Shown here: positions 30,521-37,729 of the stretch, piece by piece
How the letters are laid out: every line of letters starts with the position of its first letter
Position numbering within the stretch: position 1 is the first letter of the stretch
Assembly: GCF_013408685.1 (NCBI RefSeq)
Contig: NZ_JACBZY010000001.1
Span: 2,790,001-2,854,000, forward strand
Direction: 5' to 3'
DNA from: Schumannella luteola
GTDB taxonomy: Bacteria > Actinomycetota > Actinomycetes > Actinomycetales > Microbacteriaceae
DNA: 64,000 nt
The notes under the pieces: model-generated
Database searches by the model: none
Seen by the model: only the letters and a program-made list of their open reading frames with translations
What the model was told of the DNA's origin: nothing
Made by a program: the position numbers and the translations under genes

Positions 30521-30547
30521 GAAGCCCCTGGTTCGCCGGGGGCTTTC
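30521..30547 (+). terminator. Terminator of the tRNA operon
   Basis: AAGCCCC pairs with GGGGCTT across a short loop, followed by TTC. It lies 22 nt after tRNA-Val(GAC). Confidence 0.7.
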
Positions 30548-30653
30548 GTCGTCTCCGGGGGAGTTCGACACATCGATCTGCCCCCTCGTTGTCCCTGAGA
30601 CCTTCCTCAGACGCGGAGGCTCCGATCGGGCGTCGCACTCAGCGCAGCGCTCC

Positions 30654-30659
30654 TAGCCT
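30654..30659 (+). promoter_or_regulatory. -10 element before the CtaG-like gene
   Basis: TAGCCT matches the -10 hexamers used by other leaderless genes in the window. Transcription would start 6-8 nt later, near an in-frame ACG at 30666. Confidence 0.45.
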
Positions 30660-30710
30660 GCGAGCACGCCATCGATACCCGTCCTCCTCAGCATCTGGGG
30701 CTTCGACCCC

Positions 30711-31559
30711 GTGGCCGCGACGCTCCTCGCCACGGCCACCGCTGCGTACCTCGTCGGCACCGTGCGGGTGCGGAGGTCCGGAGGGCACTGGTCGAGGAGA
30801 TCGACGGCGCTCTACCTGTCCGTCGGGCTCGGCTCCTTCGCGACCGTCTCGTTCGGCGTGCTGGGCGTGCACAGCGCCGACCTGCGCTGGGCGTTCACGA
30901 CGCGCATCGCCCTGCTCCTCGTCGTCGTGCCGGCGGCGATCGCGGCAGGGCGTCCGCTCGCGCTGCTGCGTGAGGCATCGGGCGAGCGCGGCCGCCGCCG
31001 GCTCGATCGGGTGCTGGCGAGTCGGATCGTGCGGCTGTTCGGCAACGCGATGTTCGCGACGCTGTTCTCGGCTGCCGTCTTCACGCTGTTCCTGACCCCG
31101 CTCGCCGGAACAGCCCGAACCTCTCCGGCGATCGAGGATGCGCTGACCGTCGTCGTTCCTCTCGTCGGGCTGCTCATAGTGCTGCCGATCGCCGAAGACG
31201 CCGCGGCGCGCTCGTCGCTGTTCATCACGGTCGAGTTCCTGCTCGCCTTCGTCGAGCTGATCATCGACGCGATCCCCGGCATCGTGCTGCGCATCACGCC
31301 GGCCGTGCTGGATCATGCACCGCGCGTCGCGGCGCTGGCGCCCTGGTGGCCGAGTCCGCTGCGCGACCAGCAGCTCGCCGGCGATCTGCTCTGGTTCATC
31401 GCCGAGGTCGCCGACGTGCCGATCCTCATCGTGCTCGGCATCCGCTGGGCCCGCTCCGATCGGCGCGAGGCGCGCGGCTACGACGAGCTCAGCGACGAGC
31501 AGCTCGCCGAGCTCACCCGTCAGCATCTGCGCGGGCCGCGGACGCCCGAGGACGACTGA
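30711..31559 (+). CDS. Cytochrome c oxidase assembly factor, CtaG (caa3) family
   Basis: A polytopic membrane protein of the CtaG_caa3 family (282 aa from this start), thought to help copper insertion into haem-copper oxidase. About seven hydrophobic segments are seen. Family-like residues include GVLGVHSADLRWAFTTRIALLLVVVPA, LLIVLPIAEDA, and WPSPLRDQQLAGDLLWFIAEVADVPIL. The GTG at 30711 is the first canonical start. However, the in-frame codons before it (from 30666) encode LLSIWGFDP, which matches the conserved N-terminus of CtaG proteins. No ATG, GTG or TTG precedes them before the in-frame TAG at 30654. The true start may be a non-canonical ACG at 30666. Confidence 0.8.
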   Translation: MAATLLATATAAYLVGTVRVRRSGGHWSRRSTALYLSVGLGSFATVSFGVLGVHSADLRWAFTTRIALLLVVVPAAIAAGRPLALLREASGERGRRRLDRVLASRIVRLFGNAMFATLFSAAVFTLFLTPLAGTARTSPAIEDALTVVVPLVGLLIVLPIAEDAAARSSLFITVEFLLAFVELIIDAIPGIVLRITPAVLDHAPRVAALAPWWPSPLRDQQLAGDLLWFIAEVADVPILIVLGIRWARSDRREARGYDELSDEQLAELTRQHLRGPRTPEDD

Positions 31560-31697
31560 ACGGAGGAGTCCGAGCAGAGCGACGACCGGCCCGGCGAAGG
31601 GGTCCTTGCCGTGGGTCGGCCGTCCTGCCACGCTCGCAGTGGATCGCCGGGGCGAGACCCGGCGCGGCGGCGAACGGCGAGCGGACGGAGTCGGGCG

Positions 31698-32354
31698 ATG
31701 GCGGGCAGGATCACGGCGAGACGGTTCCACGAGCACGAGGGCCTCGACGACTGGCGGGTGCTGTTCTGGGGAGCGCATGCGTTCTTCCGCTCCGACGACT
31801 TCGCCACCGCGGCGCGGCTGGTCGCCGAGATCGCGGTCGTCGCGGCGGACCTCGATCACGCACCCGATGTCGACCTGCGACCCGAGGGCGTCACGGTGCG
31901 CACCCGCAGCGAGCCCGACGGCCATCTCGCCCTCGTCGACGTGCACCTCGCCCAGCGGGTGTCGCGCGCCGCCGCCGAGCTCGGGCTCATCGCCGACCCG
32001 AGCATGCTCGCCGTCGTCGGCATCGCGGTCGCCGAGGACACCGGCGTCGACACCCGCCCGTTCTGGCGGGCCGCGCTCGGCTACGTGGATCTCGGCGAAG
32101 AGGATGCTGTCGATCCGCTGCGACGCAATCCGCACACCTGGTTCCACACGCTGACGCCGCCACGGCCGCGGCGCGGGCGCACGCACATCGACGTCTCGGT
32201 GCCCGCGGATCAGGTCGAGGCTCGCGTCGCCGCCTGCCTGGCCGCCGGCGGACGCATCGCCGATGACTCGAACGCGCCGTACACCTACACGCTCGCCTCA
32301 CCCGACAACCACGGCATCGACATCGCCGGATGGGCCGACCACAGCGACCTCTGA
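31698..32354 (+). CDS. Pterin carbinolamine dehydratase-like / glyoxalase-like fusion
   Basis: A 218-aa protein with two domains. Residues 1-95 resemble 4a-hydroxytetrahydrobiopterin dehydratase, including DLDHAPDVDLRPEGVTVRT followed by GHLALVDVHLAQRV. In the usual HHP motif only the first His remains and the second is Ala. Residues 105-218 look like a VOC/glyoxalase-like domain, with RTHIDVSVPADQVEARVAAC and DNHGIDIAGWAD at the end. This architecture recurs in Microbacteriaceae as far as I recall. Enzymatic activity is uncertain given the altered motif. The ATG at 31698 is preceded by only a weak ribosome binding site (GGGCG). Confidence 0.65.
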   Translation: MAGRITARRFHEHEGLDDWRVLFWGAHAFFRSDDFATAARLVAEIAVVAADLDHAPDVDLRPEGVTVRTRSEPDGHLALVDVHLAQRVSRAAAELGLIADPSMLAVVGIAVAEDTGVDTRPFWRAALGYVDLGEEDAVDPLRRNPHTWFHTLTPPRPRRGRTHIDVSVPADQVEARVAACLAAGGRIADDSNAPYTYTLASPDNHGIDIAGWADHSDL

Positions 32355-32508
32355 TCGCGCCGGACTGCACGGCGCCGCATCGGAACCGCATCGGAACCGC
32401 ACCGGATCGCGCGACGCGGCACGCACATCCGTTCAGTCACGAGCTCCCGTCACGCACGCGCACTACGCTGATCGCGACCGGCGGAGCAGCCGAGCGGAAG
32501 GAAGACCG

Positions 32509-33147
32509 ATGGCACTGGGCAGGGAATTCGTCGCCGACTGGATCGCGCGCAGCGCGCAGGCGATCAGCGAGCACCGCAGCGAGCTCATCACCCTCGATCG
32601 GGAGATCGGCGACGGCGACCACGGCGAGAACATGGATCGCGGTTTCACCGCCGTCGCCGTCAAGTCGGGCGATCTGCCCGCCGACGCGACGCCGGCCGAC
32701 GTGCTCAAGGTCGTCGCGACGACCCTCATCTCGACCGTCGGCGGCGCCTCGGGCCCGCTCTACGGCACCGCCTTCCTCAAGGGCTCCCAGGCCGTCGCCG
32801 ATCGGGCCGAGCTCGACGGCGCGGCGATCGTCGCCTTCCTCACCGCAGCCCGCGACGGCATCGTGCTGCGCGGCAAGGCCGAGGTCGGCGACAAGACCAT
32901 GATCGACGCCTGGACACCCGCGGTGGATGCCGCCGCGGCAGCCCAGGCCGAGGGCAGGAGCGAGGCAGAGATCCTCGCCGCCGCCGCGGATGCGGCCCAG
33001 TCCGGCGCCGAGTCGACCGACCCGCTGGTCGCCCGCAAGGGCCGGGCGAGCTACCTGGGGGAGCGTGCCATCGGTCATCGCGACCCGGGGTCGGTGTCGA
33101 CCACGCTCATCCTGCGCGCGGCGGCTGACGCGGCGGCCGCCGCGTGA
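32509..33147 (+). CDS. dhaL: Dihydroxyacetone kinase subunit DhaL
   Basis: ADP-binding subunit (212 aa) of the PTS-dependent dihydroxyacetone kinase. The metal-nucleotide site is visible as DREIGDGDHGENMDRG near residue 30. GGASGPLYGTAFL, GKAEVGDKTMIDAW and the C-terminal GHRDPGSVST are also typical. A GGAAGGAAG ribosome binding site lies just upstream. dhaM follows with a GTGA overlap. dhaK, the substrate-binding partner that normally precedes dhaL, is absent here; the upstream gene is unrelated. Confidence 0.92.
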   Translation: MALGREFVADWIARSAQAISEHRSELITLDREIGDGDHGENMDRGFTAVAVKSGDLPADATPADVLKVVATTLISTVGGASGPLYGTAFLKGSQAVADRAELDGAAIVAFLTAARDGIVLRGKAEVGDKTMIDAWTPAVDAAAAAQAEGRSEAEILAAAADAAQSGAESTDPLVARKGRASYLGERAIGHRDPGSVSTTLILRAAADAAAAA

Positions 33148-33857
33148 GCGTCGGCCTGGTCATCGTCTCGCACAGCTCCAAGATCGCCGAGGGCGTCGTC
33201 GAGCTGGCCGGCCAGATGGCCGACGGGGTGACGATCGTCGCGGCCGGCGGCACCGACGAGGGCGGGATCGGCACGAGCTTCGACAAGGTCGGCGCCGCGA
33301 TCGAGGCGGCAGAGACGGGCGATGGTGTCGTCGTGCTCTGCGACCTCGGCTCCGCGATCCTCACGACCGAGACCGCGCTCGACTTCCTCGACGACACGGC
33401 GCGCGAGCGCGTCGCCATCGCGGATGCGCCGATCGTCGAGGGCGCCGTGGCGGCCGCCGTGGCCGCGCGCACGGGCGGCGACCGCGCCGCAGTCCTCGCG
33501 GCGGCCGCGAGCGCGAACGGCGACGCCGCATCCGTCGACACCGGCGCCGACGGAACCGGGGGCCCCGACGCCGTGACCGATGTCACGGCCGCGGACGCCG
33601 ACCTCCGCACGCGCCGCGTCACGCTCGTCAACGGCAGCGGGCTCCACGCCCGCCCTGCGGCGGAGTTCGTCAAGGCGGCCAGCGGCTTCGACGCCGCGAT
33701 CACCGTCGACGGCGTCGACGCGAAGAGCCTGCTGCGCATCATGGCGCTCGGCCGCGGCAAGGGCAGCGAGCTCGAGCTGACGGCCGAGGGCCCCGACGCC
33801 GACGCCGCGCTCGACGCGCTCGTCGCACTGGTCGAGACCGGGTTCGGCGAGGACTGA
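33144..33857 (+). CDS. dhaM: DhaM phosphotransfer subunit with HPr domain
   Basis: PTS-type phosphoryl donor (237 aa) for the DhaL-bound nucleotide. The N-terminal EIIA-mannose-like domain has the phosphorylated His10 in VSHSSKIAEG and AGGTDEGGIGTS. After an Ala/Gly/Asp-rich linker (about 110-150) comes an HPr domain with His168 in GSGLHARPAAEFV. An EI domain, found in some longer DhaM proteins, is missing, so phosphate must come from general EI. The GTG start overlaps the dhaL stop (GTGA). Confidence 0.92.
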   Translation: MSVGLVIVSHSSKIAEGVVELAGQMADGVTIVAAGGTDEGGIGTSFDKVGAAIEAAETGDGVVVLCDLGSAILTTETALDFLDDTARERVAIADAPIVEGAVAAAVAARTGGDRAAVLAAAASANGDAASVDTGADGTGGPDAVTDVTAADADLRTRRVTLVNGSGLHARPAAEFVKAASGFDAAITVDGVDAKSLLRIMALGRGKGSELELTAEGPDADAALDALVALVETGFGED

Positions 33858-33898
33858 CGACGACCGACGCGACGCGACCGACCTGACACGATGGAAGC

Positions 33899-34396
33899 AT
33901 GCGTCGCCCGCTCCGCCTTGTGATCGTCGCCGCCACCGCCACCGCCGCGGCCGTGATGACCGGATGCGTCGCCGTCGACCCCGCACCGCATCCGGACCGG
34001 TCGTCGTCGGCGACGTCGAAACCGAGCCCGAGCGCGGCGATCGCGGGCGGCGGCGGGATCGAGTACGCCGGGGGAGCCGGCGGCACGATCGCCTGGACCA
34101 CGGCGGTCTGTACGGTCGCGAACGGCCGGCTCGGCGCGATGACGACGCCGGATCCCCGGCAGAGCTCCGACGCCCCGACCCTGACCTACGCCGTGACCGA
34201 CGGCGCCGGAGCCCACCTGACCCTGCCCGACGGCCGGGTCTTCTCCCGCACCGGAACTCTCGACGGCGTCGTCGCCGGCGAGCATCGCGGGGTGTGGTCG
34301 ATCTCCTTCGCGACGACCGCGCTCGACGACCCGGAGGGCGGCGACGCGGTCACGGTCTCCGGCGAGATCACCTGCTCGCGCCTCGAGCAGGGCTGA
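33899..34396 (+). CDS. Putative secreted lipoprotein
   Basis: A 165-aa protein with a lipoprotein signal: basic MRRPLR, a hydrophobic stretch, and lipobox VMTGC with the lipidated Cys near residue 23. A Ser/Pro/Gly-rich linker follows, then a domain of about 110 residues with two further Cys (AVCTVANG and EITCSRL) that could form a disulfide. I do not recognise the domain. It resembles generic actinobacterial surface lipoproteins of unknown function. It lies downstream of dhaM on the same strand with a 41-nt gap, so it may be separately transcribed. Confidence 0.7.
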   Translation: MRRPLRLVIVAATATAAAVMTGCVAVDPAPHPDRSSSATSKPSPSAAIAGGGGIEYAGGAGGTIAWTTAVCTVANGRLGAMTTPDPRQSSDAPTLTYAVTDGAGAHLTLPDGRVFSRTGTLDGVVAGEHRGVWSISFATTALDDPEGGDAVTVSGEITCSRLEQG

Positions 34397-34404
34397 GCGG
34401 CCCC

Positions 34405-34680
34405 GTGGGCGTGCATCTGACCGGGCTGCTGATCTGCCGCGACGACATCGAGGCGGCGACCGTCGAACGGGAGCTGCCCGAGCACATCCGCCGCACTCGC
34501 GACGAGGTCGGCTGCCGGAGCTTCGACGTCACACGTCGATCGGGAACACTCGTCTGGGATGTCGCGGAGAGCTTCGTCGACGAGGCGGCGTTCGCGGCGC
34601 ACCAGCGGCGCGTCGCGTCGAGCGACTGGGGCTCGGTCACCGCGGGGATCGAGCGCCGCTACGAGGTCCGACGCGACTGA
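34405..34680 (+). CDS. Antibiotic biosynthesis monooxygenase (YgiN-like) domain protein
   Basis: A small single-domain protein (91 aa) of the dimeric alpha/beta-barrel ABM superfamily. The typical pattern is VGHLTGLLICRDD-like strand 1, DEVGCRSFDVTR, VWDVAESFVDEAAFAAHQRR, and a short C-terminal strand. Members include quinol monooxygenases and many uncharacterised proteins. The GTG at 34405 lies 8 nt after the lipoprotein stop, so the two are probably co-transcribed. A GTG 6 nt later is an alternative start. No other monooxygenase pathway gene is nearby. Confidence 0.7.
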   Translation: MGVHLTGLLICRDDIEAATVERELPEHIRRTRDEVGCRSFDVTRRSGTLVWDVAESFVDEAAFAAHQRRVASSDWGSVTAGIERRYEVRRD

Positions 34681-34741
34681 CGCGAGGGCCTATCGGGCGC
34701 CGCGCTTCTGGCGATCTCCACCGGAATGATGTCACGGCAAC

Positions 34742-34785
34742 CCTCTCCTCGGTCCACCCACGGCCTCTCCTCGGTCCACCCACGG
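34742..34785 (+). repeat. Perfect 22-bp tandem duplication
   Basis: The unit begins CCTCTCCTCGGTCC and ends CACCCACGG; it occurs twice without a mismatch (34742-34763 and 34764-34785). It lies in the 111-bp gap between convergent genes, 6 bp before the epimerase stop. Confidence 0.9.
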
Positions 34786-34791
34786 ATCAGG

Positions 34792-35823
34792 TCAGGCGCG
34801 GTCGAGGCCGTGCGCGATCAGGCTCTCGGCGGTCTCGGCGATGCTGTCCTCGATCGGTCGCGGGCGCCACCCCAGCAGCCGCTCGGCCTTCGCGCCCGTG
34901 GCCGGGAAATCTCGGCCCAGTTGCGGACGCAGGGCCCGGAGGGCGGGGTTGCGCACGCCGAGAAGCCGTGCTGCGAACACCGGCAGCTCGCGGGTCGGCA
35001 CCTTCGCAGCGCGGTCACCCAGGCGCGCGCGCAGGATGCGGGCGACGTCGACGATGCGCAGGCTGCGACCCGAGATCGCGATGAAACGCTCGCCGGCGGC
35101 CGCCGGATCGGTCATCGCGCGCAGGTGCAGGTCGGCGACGTCGCGCACATCCACCCAGCCGGTGCCGAACGGCGGGCAGACGGGCAGGGCACCGGTGAGC
35201 ATGCCGCGGATGGTGCGCAGCGACGGCGGGTCGTCGGTCCCGAGCAGCGGGCCGATCACGGCCGTCGGGTTCACGGCGGCGAGCTCGAGCGCGCCGCCCT
35301 CCTGCTCGACGAAGGCCCAGGCCGCCCGCTCGGCGAGCGTCTTCGACCGCTGATACGGGGCGACGTCGGGGTTGTCGACGACGGTCCAGTCGTTCTCGGT
35401 GAAGGGCTCGGTGCGCTTCGGGTGGCCGTAGACGATCGCCCCGGAGGCGCTCGTCAGCACGACGCGCTTCACGCCGGCATCACGCGAGGCCCGCAGCACG
35501 CGCCGCACGCCGTCGCGGGCGGCGGCGATCATCGCCTCCTCGCTCTCGACCGCGGTGCGGAGCGTGGGGGAGGCGACGTGCAGCACGAAGTCCACGTCGG
35601 CGACCGCGTCGGCCCAGCCGTCGTCGGAGGCGAGGTCGGCGCGCACGATCTGCAGCCGGGCGCCGTCGAAGGCCTCGGCCTTCTGCAGCAGGCCGCGCAG
35701 GGTGTCGCCCTTGGCGAGGTCGCGCACGGTCGTGCGCACGTCGTAGCCGGCGCGGAGCGCCGCGAGCACGCACCATCCGCCGATGTAGCCGGAACCGCCG
35801 GTGACCAGGATGCGCTGCGGCAT
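34792..35823 (-). CDS. NAD-dependent epimerase/dehydratase family protein
   Basis: Extended short-chain dehydrogenase (343 aa) of the dihydroflavonol reductase-like group. The NAD-binding motif ILVTGGSGYIGGW opens the protein. VLHVASPT and SASGAIVYGHP follow, and the catalytic Tyr-x3-Lys is PYQRSKT. The substrate is unknown. The ATG at 35823 has AGGGAGAG upstream. It is divergent from a TetR-type regulator gene, with two identical-core dyads between them, so it is probably repressed by that protein. Confidence 0.85.
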   Translation of the reverse strand: MPQRILVTGGSGYIGGWCVLAALRAGYDVRTTVRDLAKGDTLRGLLQKAEAFDGARLQIVRADLASDDGWADAVADVDFVLHVASPTLRTAVESEEAMIAAARDGVRRVLRASRDAGVKRVVLTSASGAIVYGHPKRTEPFTENDWTVVDNPDVAPYQRSKTLAERAAWAFVEQEGGALELAAVNPTAVIGPLLGTDDPPSLRTIRGMLTGALPVCPPFGTGWVDVRDVADLHLRAMTDPAAAGERFIAISGRSLRIVDVARILRARLGDRAAKVPTRELPVFAARLLGVRNPALRALRPQLGRDFPATGAKAERLLGWRPRPIEDSIAETAESLIAHGLDRA

Positions 35824-35844
35824 GTCTCTCCCTGAGTAGTATGT

Positions 35845-35860
35845 GCGGAGAGTTCTCCGC
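35845..35860. promoter_or_regulatory. TetR-type operator 1
   Basis: GCGGAGA-GT-TCTCCGC has perfect 7-bp arms and lies 22 nt upstream of the epimerase start. The core is the same as operator 2, 34 bp away centre to centre. Confidence 0.7.
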
Positions 35861-35879
35861 TTGGCGTCGTCGACAGTAA

Positions 35880-35893
35880 CGGAGAGTTCTCCG
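35880..35893. promoter_or_regulatory. TetR-type operator 2
   Basis: CGGAGA-GT-TCTCCG has perfect 6-bp arms and lies 16 nt upstream of the TetR start. It is probably the autoregulatory site. Confidence 0.7.
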
Positions 35894-35909
35894 ATTCGCA
35901 AGGAGCACC

Positions 35910-36506
35910 ATGGACGACCGCGCATCCGACAGCTCGACGACCACGAGCGACGCACGCCGAGCAGATGCCCAGCGCAACCGCGCGCGCATCCTCGAGGTCG
36001 CCTCCGCCGCCTTCCTGCGCGACCCGGAGACCTCGCTCAACGCGATCGCCAAGTCCGCGGGGGTGGGGGCCGGAACCCTGTACCGGCATTTCCCGACCCG
36101 TGAAGACCTGCTGCTGGCCGTCTACAAGGAGGACATCGACGGGCTCGAGGCCTCGGTGCGCCGCACACTCGACGAGCAGGAGCCGCTCGATGCCTTCCGG
36201 GACTGGGCACGCCGCCTCGCCGCCTCGGTGCGGGTGAAGCACGGCTTGGGGGAGGCGCTGTCGACCCCGACCGCGCAGGCGCTCATCGACAGCACCTACG
36301 GTCCGGTCACCTCGGCGATCCGTCAGCTGCTCGACGCGGCGGCCGCACACGGCGACGCCCGCCCCGGCATCGACGCCTCCGACGTGCTGCTGCTGCTCAG
36401 CGCGCTCTGGCGCGTGCCCCGCACCGAGGCCGGGCTCGCGCAGGCCGACCGGATCCTCGAGCTGGTGTTCGACGGACTGCGGCCCGAGCCCGCGCCAGCG
36501 GACTGA
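35910..36506 (+). CDS. TetR/AcrR family transcriptional regulator
   Basis: A 198-aa repressor with a TetR N-terminal helix-turn-helix: RNRARILEVASAAFL, then SLNAIAKSAGVGAGTLYRHFPTREDLLLAVY. The C-terminal ligand domain belongs to the TetR_C type common near reductases (SVRVKHGLGEAL region). AAGGAG lies before the ATG. It is divergent from the epimerase gene and flanked by two CGGAGA/TCTCCG dyads, so it likely controls both its own gene and the epimerase. The inducer is unknown. Confidence 0.9.
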   Translation: MDDRASDSSTTTSDARRADAQRNRARILEVASAAFLRDPETSLNAIAKSAGVGAGTLYRHFPTREDLLLAVYKEDIDGLEASVRRTLDEQEPLDAFRDWARRLAASVRVKHGLGEALSTPTAQALIDSTYGPVTSAIRQLLDAAAAHGDARPGIDASDVLLLLSALWRVPRTEAGLAQADRILELVFDGLRPEPAPAD

Positions 36507-36535
36507 GCGCTGCGCGAACGCGCGCCGATCGGCCG

Positions 36536-37639
36536 TCAGCGTCGCGCGGCGATCACCGCGTTCGCGACCGCCACCGGATCGTGGGCGAAGTCGACGTCGT
36601 ACAGGTCGTTCCCGACGGCGAAGGCGACCGAGCAGGCCGACCCTCCGCAGTCCTGACGGATCGCCCAGTCGCCGCGGCCGAGGCCGGCGAGCTTCGCGGG
36701 AACGAAGTCCACGCCGCCGAGAGTGTCGAAACCCGGCTTGAGCTGCCCGGCCGCATCCGCCCGACCATGCCCCAGTCGGATCCGCAGGGTCTGCTGCGCG
36801 CCGTTCGCGAAGCAGTCGAGATCTCCGGCGGACCGCATCGCCGACGACTCGATATCGAGGCGCTCGGGCTGCTCGGGCTGATCCACCCAGGCGACCGGAC
36901 CGCCGACGACCGCGCTCAGTTCCGAGGTGGCGACCAGGTCGTCGCACGAACGGCCCGCACCACCTGCGCCGCCTGAGCCGCCCGCCGAGGCGGACGGCGA
37001 CGGGGACGCCGAGGCCGACCGAGGTGCGCCGAGCTGCGCCCCGCGCGCCGCCACGGCGTCGAGGATCGACGTGAACGCGGCGTCGAGGTCGCGGTCATCG
37101 CCCGGATCGGCGGCGGTCTCTTGCGGGTCGAACGTGCGCTCCAGGAAGACCCACACCCCGGCGATCCGCGCCGTCGCCCCGAAGCCCGGATCGCCCGAGG
37201 CGGCAGTGACCGTGTGCTCGCCGTAGGTGCGCGTCTCGGTCGACGGCCCGTCGCCGAAGAGCATCGCGGTCCAGCGGGCGTCCGGATCGGGCAGCAGCTG
37301 GGCGGTCAGCACGGGGGCGAACCCGGAATCCGGGGCTCCCCGCCAGGCGCACTGCAGTCCACCCGCCGCCGGCACCGCCGTCGCCGCGACCGCATCCGAC
37401 CCGGTGCCGATCAGGGTCGCCACCGGATCGACCGCGGCCGCCGCCCCGCCGAGTGCGGCGTCGAGCTCGCCCTCGTCCGCGAGATCAGAGCAGCTGAGCG
37501 CCGCCGCCGTCGACGATGCCGGATTCGACGGCCGCGCGGAGGTCGGCGACGAACTCGGCGATCCGGTGCAGCCGGCAAGGAGAGCCGTCGCGGCGAGCGC
37601 GGCCGCGGCGAGGCAGAAGCGGGGGAGAGCACTGCTCAT
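36536..37639 (-). CDS. Putative lipoprotein with two related domains
   Basis: A 367-aa lipoprotein with signal peptide and lipobox LLAGC (Cys near residue 23), followed by a Ser/Pro-rich linker. Two halves each begin with a SC-x-DL...EL-x-A...GG pattern (ALSCSDLADEGELDAALGG and GRSCDDLVATSELSAVVGG) and are joined by a Ser/Ala/Pro/Gly linker. This points to an internal duplication. The family resembles DUF3558-type actinobacterial lipoproteins, though I cannot be sure. Function is unknown. It is divergent from corA, with a 90-nt gap. Confidence 0.7.
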   Translation of the reverse strand: MSSALPRFCLAAAALAATALLAGCTGSPSSSPTSARPSNPASSTAAALSCSDLADEGELDAALGGAAAAVDPVATLIGTGSDAVAATAVPAAGGLQCAWRGAPDSGFAPVLTAQLLPDPDARWTAMLFGDGPSTETRTYGEHTVTAASGDPGFGATARIAGVWVFLERTFDPQETAADPGDDRDLDAAFTSILDAVAARGAQLGAPRSASASPSPSASAGGSGGAGGAGRSCDDLVATSELSAVVGGPVAWVDQPEQPERLDIESSAMRSAGDLDCFANGAQQTLRIRLGHGRADAAGQLKPGFDTLGGVDFVPAKLAGLGRGDWAIRQDCGGSACSVAFAVGNDLYDVDFAHDPVAVANAVIAARR

Positions 37640-37729
37640 GTCGTCAGTCTGCGCGCGCGTCACCCGCACGTCGATGGCGCGCACGGCGTTTCGCCCGGCC
37701 GTCGACACGCCCGCCCCGAGAATCACCTC

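Noticed and set aside
29900-30560. Genomic island or prophage boundary at the tRNA cluster
   Set aside because: A tRNA remnant is present, but no integrase, transposase, composition change or direct-repeat pair flanking a foreign segment was found.
32370-32402. Short repeated CGCATCGGAAC units as a regulatory array
   Set aside because: Only two full imperfect copies exist, in an intergenic gap without other promoter features; this is within chance for GC-rich DNA.
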